Part shown: in pieces, positions 51,306 to 62,035 of the stretch
Layout: each line of letters starts with the position of its first letter
How positions within the stretch are numbered: position 1 is the stretch's first letter
From: Allacma fusca
Lineage: Eukaryota; Arthropoda; Collembola; Symphypleona; Sminthuridae
Assembly (NCBI GenBank): GCA_947179485.1
Contig: OX359248.1
Location: 52,648,386 to 52,712,385 of the forward strand
Reading direction: 5' to 3'
Length of the DNA stretch: 64,000 nucleotides
Notes under the pieces: model-generated
Seen by the model: the letters and a program-made list of their open reading frames with translations, nothing else
Told to the model about the DNA's origin: nothing
The model's database searches: none
Position numbers and translations under genes: made by a program

Positions 51306-53240
51306 ATCCGGCTCGAAGGACCACTATTCCAAAGAGTATGTATGAATTTAATCGTTTTACAAGACCTGAATATTTTTCAGTGGCTTCTAATTGCGTACAT
51401 GTGTTTCTTATTCATAATTTTTAATTGTATTCTCTCAGGCTCGAAAGACCACAGTTACAAGCAATTCCATTGCGTCATTCTAAGTTGTGACGTCTGTCCT
51501 TTCTCATTTGTATCCCTTAATTGTTTGTCTAAATGGTCCTTTTCCTGTAATAATCCATGCATATTCGTTCTGAATTTATTTGTAGAGTTGATTTACCGGA
51601 CGTTTGTTTTCCTGATAATTATTTGCATGCTTCAGGGGATTATTGTGCTTTTGTTTTCTTTCTTTATTATTTTTACATTGGATTGCAAGCGGAAAATTGT
51701 AATGAACATTCAAATAATCAGTGGAAAATCGTTTTAAAAATAATCTATACAAAAAAACGGTGCCTATGTTAGTACTGTAAATATCATTTTCTATATAAAA
51801 CGTAAGTCATTTTTTTACGTATTTGTAGAGTTCATTTCATGTTGTTCAATTTTTTAAGCAAATATTTGGATGCTTCTGAGAATACTTGCATTTCTTCCAT
51901 TACCTTAGCATTTGTGCTTTTAACCGCAGCCAATCCAATAAGTGTTACATGTTCGTTCTACATAAGCGTTACCGTTGTAATTCTCCAAATATTGAATGAT
52001 TGCCGGAATTGTTATCATAAGAATTGATGATTTTCTTTAAAAAATTATTTTCGACTGCTATGTATTTAACTATTTGAGTCGTTTCTGACAAGTTTTGAAT
52101 TCCATATTTAGATGAACAAATTGTCAAATAACTGCTAAACGCTTGAATGATGTCCTAAATAAGGGAATTTCAATATTTTCTGAGTGTCCAAATATTTGCA
52201 CTAAGGGCAGCATATATTGCGTCTGAACTCATCTGCATGGTCAATGCGCTGTGTACTAAGCAATACTGTATTTAGTCCATAAAAAAATTGACAACTGCCC
52301 TCCCCCATTTGCTAACATTTTGAGCTGTTTAATAATAATTGTAATTATATTATACAATATTTAAGTGTAATCCGGCTCGAAGGATCATTATTTTGTAATT
52401 CTAAATCCGCATTAGCGATTATTTAAAATGATACACGTGTTTGAAGGTGTCATGATTTGATGTACAAGGAACACCGTAAATTCATGATCCGGCTCGAAGG
52501 ACCATTTCTATTAATTGTAAACTCTTCCAGCATGAATGAGATTTGAGTCTTAATTTTGAAGATATTTCATGTCACAGAAATCTATATCGAGGAAAAATAA
52601 GGCTTTATTTGGTTTCCGCTATATAAGTTCTATGCACTGTTTCAGAAGAAATAGTAAGCTAGGAGGGAAGCGGGGCTTTTCATGGTTGGACAAAGGTTTG
52701 AAGAGCAAATTGGGAGAGACGACGGGGATCTGGGACAAGAGGAGTCATTTATGAGACAAGCTGTCAGCGGTTTCTCATGCCCTCCCCAAATAAGTAAATA
52801 CAGACTGGGGCTGGGAGGAGAGGAAAGGGGAAAAACAAAGCCTTTAGCCACGCTTCACTCACCCCAATAACCCAGACGCAGGAGGGTAATTATTTTATTC
52901 CCCAGACAAGACCTGGCGAGTTGCCATAATGTCCTTCCAACTCCATTACTAAGCGCATTGACAGACTCCAATGGATCACTTTATATCCATTACACACACA
53001 CAACCCCATCTTCGCCCATTCAACACATCCCTCACACAGCATCCTCCCAATCAATGCACAAACCACTGGTCAATGCTTTTCATCCAAAACGCATTCACAA
53101 ACTCAATGTTTCTGCCAGGTTTGTATACCTACATGTATGTAATTATATACATACCCATATACATCCATGGCAGAGTGCCTGGTCGGATGGTGTGTGTACA
53201 ATTTTAAATAAAATTAATTTTTATCCGGTTCGAAGGACCA
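51306..53240. repeat. five copies of an ATCCGGCTCGAAGGACCA motif
   Basis: The 18-bp motif is exact at 51306 and 52487. It has one mismatch at 52370 (GGATCA) and 53223 (GGTTCG), and a few at 51434. All copies share one orientation and are grouped as two close pairs (117-128 bp apart) plus a distant fifth. Sequence between them is AT-rich and not obviously repeated. A retroelement-derived motif is possible, but I cannot name the family with confidence. Confidence 0.6.
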
Positions 53241-53515
53241 ATCATCTCCGAAATACATTATTATGAATACTTAATGAAACCCGACTGTTTTTCCTGGCCC
53301 CAGCCGTTTGTAAGAGATCCCTAAGGATAGTGCATACATAACGGATATCATTTATAAGGAATAAAAATCCAAAGTCCCGAGAGAGTGCTTTATAGCGAGA
53401 TTTTCCATTATAATGGAAGTTTCCACGTAAAAGTAGTTTCTTTCTGTAACGTATACATCACTGGTTAACATTCCCATTTAACATAATGTTACTTGTTATT
53501 ATTAGAGATTTTATA

Positions 53516-53746
53516 CAGCGAACCTCGTTAGTACTCTTCCAAGAGCATTTTCTTTTTAGAGTTAACTCCTGTCTTTAGCTCTAGATATTCTGGACGTAAA
53601 TTGTTGCTATGATGGAAACCGTTATAAAGAGACTTTCCTTATTCGATGACAAATTATCATTAAATTTAAGGTCATTTTTAAAGTATTGATTTTTTCATTG
53701 ACTTGGGAAAGAGTTGTTTGGGATCCCTTATAACGAGAATTGACAG
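53516..53746. mobile_element. TA-CAGT MITE copy next to dpr exon A
   Basis: Left CAGCGAACCTCGTTAGTACT and right inward CTGTCAATTCTCGTTATAAG then GGATCCC, with TA on both sides. The right end is only 67 bp into the intron from the exon A donor. Confidence 0.75.
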
Positions 53747-53813
53747 TATGCTTGTATGGAGGCTTGGAGGACAGAATCGATGAGGATGAGAGAATGAGAA
53801 ATTGAGGGCGTAC

Positions 53814-53965
53814 CGATTTATTTCCGAGCTGCTTGACTTTGCAGGGTAGGAAAGCATGAGTTCCCAACTGCGCTGTGATGTTGGTGGGAGTGCTGGTGTC
53901 AAAATAAGGTCCAGTGTAGAGTCCCGTAAATCCTCTCCCTTCCCATCCGTTCACCGTCGGACCCA
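53814..53965 (-). CDS. dpr: dpr exon A: N-terminal linker and first strands of Ig1
   Basis: This exon encodes 50 full residues after a codon split with the missing upstream exon (phase 1). The acceptor reads ttgtgattacag before TGGGTCCG; the donor is AAATCG followed by gtacgc, phase 0. The peptide contains TGPYFDTSTPTNITAQLGT, the usual Dpr entry into Ig1, then the first Ig1 cysteine in FLPCKV (residue 41), and ends at LGNKS, exactly where exon B resumes with VSWIRKRD. Sequons N28-I-T and N48-K-S suggest N-glycosylation. A longer reading frame runs past both splice sites, but the extra residues do not resemble the family. Intron 1, upstream, carries a large 24-bp satellite that begins about 430 bp away, and a MITE lies 67 bp past the donor. 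Confidence 0.92.
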
Positions 53966-54399
53966 CTGTAATCACAACAACAACAGTCACATTCAAATCA
54001 AAGACCCAATTCATTGCTCTAATTTCACTCTATGCAAAATATACTAAAGCCTATTATTTCCGCTCACCCGAACCAATCATATCCCTCAATTCGCACGCAT
54101 TCCCCTGTCTCAATGACAGTTTCAATCAAGCTTGTGCCCATGCAAAGCTTACAAATTTTACTTTCATATCCCTATTTGCGTTTTTACACAAATAGATTTT
54201 ACTAGGAGGCATCATGTTACGGGGGTGTATATTTTAATCAAGTCGATCGTAAGGGGAAAAGTCCGCATCAAGCGAATACACTTGTGGATAAATATTGTAA
54301 CAAAATTCGATTGGAGTTAAGCTTAGGTCAAGTTCAGATCTAGTTTAAGCATTGGTTATTAACCATACTCATTCACAGGCTTGGTAAAGTAGAGGGATA

Positions 54400-56015
54400 T
54401 CTTCAGCTTAGAGTCAAATTAATTTCAAGTTCGGGTCAAATTTAATTTTAAGTTGGGGTCAAGTTTAATTTCAGGTTCGGGTCAAGACTAATTTTAAGTC
54501 GGGGTCAAGTTTAATTCCAAGTTGGGGTCAATTTTAATTTCAAGTTCGTGCTAAGTGTAATTCTTATTTGGGTTCAAGTTTAATTTCGAGTTCGTACTAA
54601 GTGTAATTTTTATTTGGGGTCAAGTTTAATTTTTAGTTGGGTTCAAGTTTAATTTTTAGTTGGGTTCAAGTTTAATTTTTAGTTGGGTTCAAGTTTAATT
54701 TTTAGTTGGGTTCAAGTTTAATTTTTAGTTGGGTTCAAGTTTAATTTTTAGTTGGGTTCAAGTTTAATTTTTAGTTGGGTTCAAGTTTAATTTTTAGTTG
54801 GGTTCAAGTTTAATTTTTAGTTGGGTTCAAGTTTAATTTTTAGTTGGGTTCAAGTTTAATTTTTAGTTGGGTTCAAGTTTAATTTTTAGTTGGGTTCAAG
54901 TTTAATTTTTAGTTGGGTTCAAGTTTAATTTTTAGTTGGGTTCAAGTTTAATTTTTAGTTGGGTTCAAGTTTAATTTTTAGTTTGGTTCAAGTTTAATTT
55001 TTAGTTGGGTTCAAGTTTAATTTTTAGTTGGGTTCAAGTTTAATTTTTAGTTGGGTTCAAGTTTAATTTTTAGTTGGGTTCAAGTTTAATTTTTAGTTGG
55101 GTTCAAGTTTAATTTTTAGTTGGGTTCAAGTTTAATTTTTAGTTGGGTTCAAGTTTAATTTTTAGTTGGGTTCAAGTTTAATTTTTAGTTGGGTTCAAGT
55201 TTAATTTTTAGTTGGGTTCAAGTTTAATTTTTAGTTGGGTTCAAGTTTAATTTTTAGTTGGGTTCAAGTTTAATTTTTAGTTGGGTTCAAGTTTAATTTT
55301 TAGTTGGGTTCAAGTTTAATTTTTAGTTGGGTTCAAGTTTAATTTTTAGTTGGGTTCAAGTTTAATTTTTAGTTGGGTTCAAGTTTAATTTTTAGTTGGG
55401 TTCAAGTTTAATTTTTAGTTGGGTTCAAGTTTAATTTTTAGTTGGGTTCAAGTTTAATTTTTAGTTGGGTTCAAGTTTAATTTTTAGTTGGGTTCAAGTT
55501 TAATTTTTAGTTGGGTTCAAGTTTAATTTTTAGTTGGGTTCAAGTTTAATTTTTAGTTGGGTTCAAGTTTAATTTTTAGTTGGGTTCAAGTTTAATTTTT
55601 AGTTGGGTTCAAGTTTAATTTTTAGTTGGGTTCAAGTTTAATTTTTAGTTGGGTTCAAGTTTAATTTTGCTTTGGGGTCAAGTTTAATTTGTATTTGGGG
55701 TCAAGTTTAATTTGTATTTGGGGTCAAGTTTAATTTGTATTTGGGGTCAAGTTTAATTTGTATTTGGGGTCAAGTTTAATTTGTATTTGGGGTCAAGTTT
55801 AATTTGTATTTGGGGTCAAGTTTAATTTGCATTTGGGGTCAAGTTTAATTTGTATTTGGGGTCAAGTTTAATTTGTATTTGGGGTCAAGTTTAATTTGTA
55901 TTTGGGGTCAAGTTTAATTTGTATTTGGGGTCAAGTTTAATTTCAAGTTCGGGTCAAGTTAAGTTTCAAGTTCGGGTCAAGTTTAATTTCAAGTTCGGTC
56001 AAGTTGAATATCTGG
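54400..56015. repeat. 24-bp satellite array, about 65 units
   Basis: The centre (about 54638-55668) has about 43 almost identical units of GGGTTCAAGTTTAATTTTTA plus GTTG. Next come about 11 units of GGGGTCAAGTTTAATTTGTA plus TTTG up to 55930. Both edges carry diverged 24-bp relatives such as TCGGGTCAAGTTTAATTTCA. A homogenised centre with older edges is what unequal exchange produces. It lies upstream of dpr exon A, probably in the first intron. Confidence 0.97.
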
Positions 56016-56550
56016 CTCAACTGATTCCAAAGTTGAAGCCAGGATCAAATTGAAATTAAGTTAATGTTTAAGTGAGGTACTTTAGTTTTTGAAACCTGAA
56101 CTCCACTCTGGTTGAAGCTAACTAGAAAATGCCCATGTAAGCACTGCCACATGGAGGAAAAAAACCAGTTACGAGATAAAGAAACAAGATTAGTTCCATG
56201 CCGTGGCACTTAATTGTGCAGGTTTAAAGTGGAAGTAACTCTGTCCACAAAGCTCCAACACATGTCTTCCACAAAGTAAACTTTCGCTCCCAAATCAAGA
56301 AAATAAATACTCCAAGTGTTGCTAGTCCAGTTTACATCTATATACATGTGTACATATCTACATATAACATGCTTCCCTCCCCATACGCTTATAACAGAAC
56401 ACATATACGGTAACCCATTAAAGCACAAGCGTCCTGAATATAGGGAAGTAGTGTGTTTACAAATTGGCAGTCGCAGCAGAGTACATGAGCAGAAAGAAAT
56501 CTCGTGTGTGCACATTTACACACACATGCAATTATGTACATGTATACATA

Positions 56551-56686
56551 CTGTATAATCTCACTGTAACGGAACCTCGTCTTAAAAAATCCCTTCAATA
56601 AGAGCGTGTACAATATTAAAATCACATTCAGCTTCATTTCGAGGTACCCTTATTAAGATAGGGAACAGTGCCTATAAATAGCACTG
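56551..56686. mobile_element. TA-CAGT MITE copy, short
   Basis: Left CTGTATAATCTCACTGTAAC then GGAACCTCGTC; right inward CAGTGCTATTTATAGGCACT. TA on both sides. Confidence 0.7.
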
Positions 56687-57645
56687 TAATTACCACAATA
56701 CAAATATCAAGTGGGTCAATTTTTATAAAAATTATTCCTAGAATTTTCCAAATTTTTTTTGTTTACCTAGGTCTGAATTTGAGTAACATTCTACCACTCA
56801 AAAGGATCGTAAATACTAATATAGGTCAATAAGAATAATTTTATAAAGTGAATATAAAAATTAGAGGGAATTTTTGATTTGTTTTTTAAATTCTTAACTG
56901 GGGATGGGTAAAATCTTTCGTGGGACCTTGTACACACATTTGGTTAGTTATAGAGAGTGGATATGGAGAATTTGCACACGGTCGAGTGAATAGGGCTGGA
57001 GGAGAAAGTAGGAATTAGATTGACACAGATGGATCTATCTCTTTGGTTCAGTGGGCGTCTTTTATCAGTGGAATTCTCTTTGGGACTATATATGGGCGAG
57101 TGAGCAGGAACAAGTTTAATCGCTATAGTACGGACTTGAATGATTCGAAAATCCTTCGTCTTCTTCCTCCGTCTCTATTTATTTATTTCCTTCGTGCAAA
57201 TTGTAAACAGTCCATCAGCACTGGGAATCAAGTCCCTATTTTCCCTTTACAGAGTCCTTCCCGTTAATTATTTCTTTTTCATCCTTTCACTCCTTTATAG
57301 TGGTCCAAACGTATTCTGTCCCATGTATGTTCCCATTTTGTTTTGGTTCAATATCGAGAGGTCTCCTGCTTTCTCCACTTTCACTCAGTTCCCTAATTTT
57401 AGCAGTATTTTGCAAACAGAGAAGGGTCTCGTTACAGGGAACCCATTTAAAATTATTTTTCACATTTTCCCTTAATATTGTAAAGCATTTTCACTACCAG
57501 AAAGGTATAATTTGTCCGATCGAGTGCAAACATTACAGAGGCAACTTGGATAATAATGGACTACATTTCTAAAAATGATATTTCATTAGAAAGAAAAACA
57601 ATTGGAAAAATTGTCATTTTCTGCCAATCGTTTATTTCATAACTA

Positions 57646-57841
57646 CAGATATGTGTAGAATCGTGTTATAAGGGCGGAATTAAAATATTCAATTTTATGT
57701 AGAGAACCAAATTATTGGGACAAAAATGCAATTTGTTATTTTGCATCGTAATAAAGGATGGCTAGAATTTGTAGTGTAAAAATAGATACTTTATTGAGAG
57801 GATATCTGGTCAAGGAGAGCCGTTGTAGGGAGCGCCGATTG
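57646..57841. mobile_element. TA-CAGT MITE copy
   Basis: Left CAGATATGTGTAGAATCGTG then TTATAAGGGCGG; right inward CAATCGGCGCTCCCTACAAC then GGCTCTCC. TA on both sides, 196 bp. Confidence 0.7.
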
Positions 57842-59545
57842 TACATTAAAGGACGAGCTATAAGACAAGTGTTACGATAGCGAGGATATAAGAGGCTCCA
57901 ACTCTGAGGCCATAAAAGATGGCAATGAAAGGGGGCGGGTAGAATTTGCTGTGAAAACGGTCCTGGCGCAAATATTTCGTGATGAGGTTCGGAAGCCATC
58001 TCTTTGGACATGTCCTTGGTTTATTTGGGATGAAATACATTATCGGGTCGAAAATTTACAGATCACAGCCCCATAATGGCTTTCTCATGTACGAAGGGGA
58101 CATAAATGGGGGAAAGCATCGGAGAGAGTTTCCAAGGATTTCTGCTTTAGCCCTATTTTTCCAGGCCATTAGGCTAACCAAATATCAATGTACAATTGTT
58201 GTTTACCAATTTTATTCCCTCTCATGGCCATTCCCTTGTTTGCACTCCTTCCGTCTTATAAATCCTATCTAAATATGTCCATGTCATATTGAAACTAAAG
58301 GCAAGACTCGAAATTTCCGGTGGGACGGAAACCCCGGGTTTCAACAACTTTCAAACTTCGCCATTGTACCTGGCAATACGTTACATATTTGTTTGCGTTC
58401 ACTCTTCAAATCCGGTCTATGGTGCTTCCGCTGAGGACTGTTTGTGAATCTGCCTGTAACATTAAATGCAGTCCACACTTTCTACAGCGGCGTCACCTCA
58501 TCCTGGATTTTAAGGTGTCCTAAGGAGGTGTGGTAATAGTAACAGAAATCCGAGCTTAAATAATTATGCATATGTTCATACGTAAATTTAGGATAGAACT
58601 GGAATACGTTTTCCAATGCAGGAATAACATAGAAACAACCATTATAAAAAGATTCTAAAAAATGTAATCAAGTTTTAATCAATGTGTACAAGATTTCTTG
58701 ACAATGAAATACTGGTAAAGGTTTGTACAGAAAATTTTAAGTATATTTATCAAAGATGTCAAAAATGATTGCTGAAAATTTTCACGAACCTTATGCCAAT
58801 ATTGTGCTAGTTTTTTGAAAGGAATTCCTTTCAATTTTGCTTCAATTTCCTCCAAAAGTTTCTTGAAAAATTGCCCAATTTTATACAAAAATTATACCTG
58901 CTACCAAAACAAAATTTCCCTTTTAACTAAGTTTTACGGAACATTTTTCATAGGTCAACGTCACTCTCACCCGACCTCAAAATAAAAAACCAGCTACTAT
59001 CTATCTTTGCTTTGAAATGAACTGAAGAGTAAAATTAGGAAAAAATCCCAGAAAAAAATTCATACAATCATTGCTTTGGTTGAGAATGGTTAGTCAAAGT
59101 TTTTGAAGAGCAAAAGTTGAGGAGCGACGCAGCAAGAGGGGAAATGTCTCGTTCCAACAGGAAACATGGATGGAATTAGGGTGGAGAAAATGTCAAGTAT
59201 GTTGAGGTGAAAGAAAGTTGATGCCATTGGTGACTTGGAGTGGGAGAAGAGCTAAAGTCTTACTCATTAATGAGCATTTGAGAACCATTAGTTGGAGGAT
59301 TAATGAGATTGGAAATCATTCCTTGCCTTAGCCAAAGCCTAACAAGCTCTCAGCAACATTTTCATGCTCCACTGGTTTTTCCCCTCTGAAAAAGAAAGTC
59401 TTGAGGACTCCTGTTTTCAAAGCAACTCAATCTGACACTTGTTCCTCACAATTTTTTCTTAGCAAAACTAATGACCAGGATTTCATGGAATTTCCGGGCA
59501 CTTTTAGCAACATTCCTTTAATCTGCAATCCCGTTATGTACAGTA

Positions 59546-59857
59546 CAGTCTTGTTAATACGTTTGCCCTAAAAGTAACCAGTTCCCGCTAGAATTGATAT
59601 TAGTGATAATGGCAAAATAGAATTAAATTCAATAGCTATTTTACTAACTCAACTAATAACTTCATTATAAATTTAACTTCTTTTGGTTTTGTATCAAGAT
59701 TTTTAATTGTATCTACGAAGTTCGTTCGTGCAGGGTCCTAAGGTAGCCAAAGTCTACGATATAATTTACTGTCGGGAAATAGCAAAGGAAAAATAGGGAT
59801 ACGAAAACTGTAGATCCTTCACATGTTTGAAGGGACCGTTATAAGATGGTCCTACAG
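59546..59857. mobile_element. TA-CAGT MITE copy, long
   Basis: Left CAGTCTTGTTAATACG; right inward CTGTAGGACCATCTTATAAC then GGTCCC. At 312 bp it is in the same size class as the copy at 21169. Confidence 0.52.
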
Positions 59858-60609
59858 TACACAAGACTTTAAACGTGGTGGCCTTGTTTGGATGTTGTGT
59901 GCGAATTCGGAGTTGAGTGAAAAGTGTGGAACCGCACACACAACTGTTTTGGTATAAAATGTGACAGACTTTGTAAATGGGATAAATTTATGCTTTCTCT
60001 CGCTCCTTAATTTATGCAATGAATTAATCTTTTTCCACCATAACATGGGATTGTGTTTACATGAGTTTTCACCCGCGCCTACTATATTTCCCTTTGTATG
60101 GATAAATCATTCAACCTTCTCAACTCTGGTCCACACCAGCACACCAGACAAGTCTGGGCCAAAGAGAAAACGGAGAAAATGAAGAAAACAACAACAGCTT
60201 GGAAATAAGTAGGTCTTTCTCACTTTGGGCTTGTTGTGACTTTTGCCACGTCCAATTTCTTCTCACACTTTCTCTTCTGTGGTTCTGAGTCTGTTTTCTT
60301 CCAAAACTTTCTTTCTGCTTGGAGAAAGCAACTTTGAGGAAAACATCTCCTCGAAAACTATTATCTCGAGGGGTAATCTATTTACTTCCATTTTTATCTC
60401 CCGCAAATTCTTCAAAACTTTCTCCCTCCTTTCTCCCCTTTCACTTGTTTACTCAGGCCAGAGATTAGTCTTTGGCAAAGCTGGCTTTTGAAAAATCAAC
60501 TGATTTTGTCAGGGGGTATATGTACCACATATAGACCCTGTGACAATGGAAACTGGTGAAAATGGAATCTTGATAAAACAAACCCTGTACAAGACTGTTT
60601 TCTCCAAAG

Positions 60610-61120
60610 GAGCGAAATGCTTTGATTAGTACTTTACCAATTAGTGCCATTAAAACGGTCACCATTTAAGTCGGTACTGTTAAAGTTTGTTACCTAAATA
60701 TTAGTGCCACTTTATTTACTTGTAGTAATGTTAAAATAGCTACTTTTAAAAGGAGTACCACTCAAATTAGTTGTATTTAAATAAGTATTGCTGAAAAAGG
60801 CACCATTGAAATTAGCACTACTCAAGTTGGTACTACTCAAATTACGACTACTCAAATGTGTCATTTAAAATATTCCCATTCAACTAGTAAAGATTATTAT
60901 GTTTGGTAAAATTAGTGCCAAAAAAAATCGTTTGTTCAAATTACAACAATTGAAATCAGTACCACTACCACAAGTAGCATTGAAGTTAGTAATAATAAAA
61001 TTTTGTGATATTCAAACTAGTGGGAAAAAATCAACAACATTAAGCCCTTAAAACTAGCAGCGCAAAAGGTAACCATTCAAACTACCAAAGCTACTGCCAA
61101 TTAATCTAAGACTTAAATTT
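60610..61120. repeat. degenerate repeat, about 17-20 bp, TTAGTACCACTCAAA type
   Basis: Loose units such as AATTAGTGCCATTAAAA, AGTTGGTACTACTCAAATT and AATCAGTACCACTACC recur through about 500 bp. Too diverged for an exact period. Confidence 0.6.
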
Positions 61121-61651
61121 ATTACTACCCTTTAAACCCAAATAGAAAAATGGTTGTCATTTAAAACGTATCCAATAAAATAGCTTCTTCGTAAAATTTC
61201 AACAAATTTAATTGAAATAAAACTGCCCGAGCAAAATTTAAGTGAGCAATATAAATAAATCATGAATCCCAAACAGATCCGTTGTAATAACTCCTGACTG
61301 TACAAAAGCTTCGAGAATTTATTTCAAGTCTTTTCATCCAGAAATACTAAGAATGTGATGATACGCTGTTGCTTAGGGAAAAATAGGTTTACGACATTGA
61401 ACTACAGTCTTTAAAAATTCACGTCTGAGAATTTCCAAAGGGATTTCTCAGCAGTTTATGCCCTGCATGTTTATAGTTATGTGTGCCTAAAAAAATGGGA
61501 ATTTTCTGTACCTCACAGGACGAAGTAAACCTGGGAAAAGGAGGAAGGAGTAACTCACGCAAGGAGAAAAGAGCACTCTTATCAAAGCAAATTATCTGCC
61601 CGGACTGGACTTTCTTAAGATTCCTCCAGGATAAGCGTCTCCAATAAAATA

Positions 61652-61820
61652 CAGTCTGGGTATAAGAGCAACCCTCAAATTCACAAAACGCGACTCTCGT
61701 AACGAGGCGCTTTTTAAAAGCGAGATATTAGCATTGTGCGAAACGGAAATTTTCTCAAATAGTTTCCCCGTCAGGTGGACACGTTCCTTTATTGGAGTCC
61801 CCGGTATCGACAGCCCACTG
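61652..61820. mobile_element. TA-CAGT MITE copy, well preserved
   Basis: Left CAGTCTGGGTATAAGAGCAA then CCCTCAAATTCAC; right inward CAGTGGGCTGTCGATACCGG then GGACTCC. TA on both sides. The interior has ACTCTCGTAACGAGG, an end-like internal unit. 169 bp. Confidence 0.85.
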
Positions 61821-62002
61821 TAGCATCCCCCTCATATAAATAGCACTTGCGAAGTTCTTTTGGGAAAAAGTTTATAATTCATGTAGTTTTTCTTAAATGA
61901 AGGTTTTTCGACTTTAGGGCTCTCAGACCTGCGGGCTGTCAAATTGGTTTCGCAAGGAGTTTAATCTTCCAGGAATTAAGACGGAAATGTCAGCAGGTAT
62001 TA

Positions 62003-62035
62003 CAGTGTAATCCTTATATAAAGGACTCCCACACG
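62003..62035. mobile_element. solo MITE end
   Basis: CAGTGTAATCCTTATATAAA then GGACTCCC, after TA. No convincing right end within 300 bp. Confidence 0.5.

Larger units (their letters stand above)
45539..53813 (-). other. dpr: dpr intron between exons A and B (8.3 kb)
   Basis: It splits Ig1 in phase 0 between LGNKS and VSWIRKRD. It is the densest MITE region of the window (eight paired copies) and also holds the tandem MITE-end array, the polypurine tract and the CCGGCTCGAAGGACC motifs. Confidence 0.9.
32157..53965 (-). other. dpr: dpr-family gene (four 3' coding exons and their introns)
   Basis: This span covers the part of a two-Ig-domain neuronal surface receptor gene that can be rebuilt here. 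Exons of 152, 375, 124 and 125 bp join without a frameshift through introns of about 8.3, 9.9 and 2.8 kb with phases 0, 0 and 1, giving 257 residues plus a stop. All internal junctions have GT donors and AG acceptors. The Ig cysteines, the Ig tryptophans (53 and 156), the VSWIRKRD strand, DAGMYEC, DSGNYTC and HVLNGEHPAAMQ together identify the Dpr family; the paralogue number cannot be assigned. Family knowledge: Dprs bind DIP receptors and guide synaptic partner choice. The exon with the start codon and signal peptide was not located, so the gene is incomplete at its 5' end here. Confidence 0.93.

Noticed and set aside
51291-51737. 148-codon hydrophobic, Cys-containing open frame, plus strand
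   Set aside because: AT-rich composition explains the hydrophobic residues; no start context, domain or splice support, and it begins in one of the CCGGCTCGAAGGACC motifs.
56389-56637. MKLNVILILYTLLLKGFF, tested as the missing dpr signal peptide
   Set aside because: It is read through a MITE (56551-56686), and no phase-1 donor follows in a suitable place.
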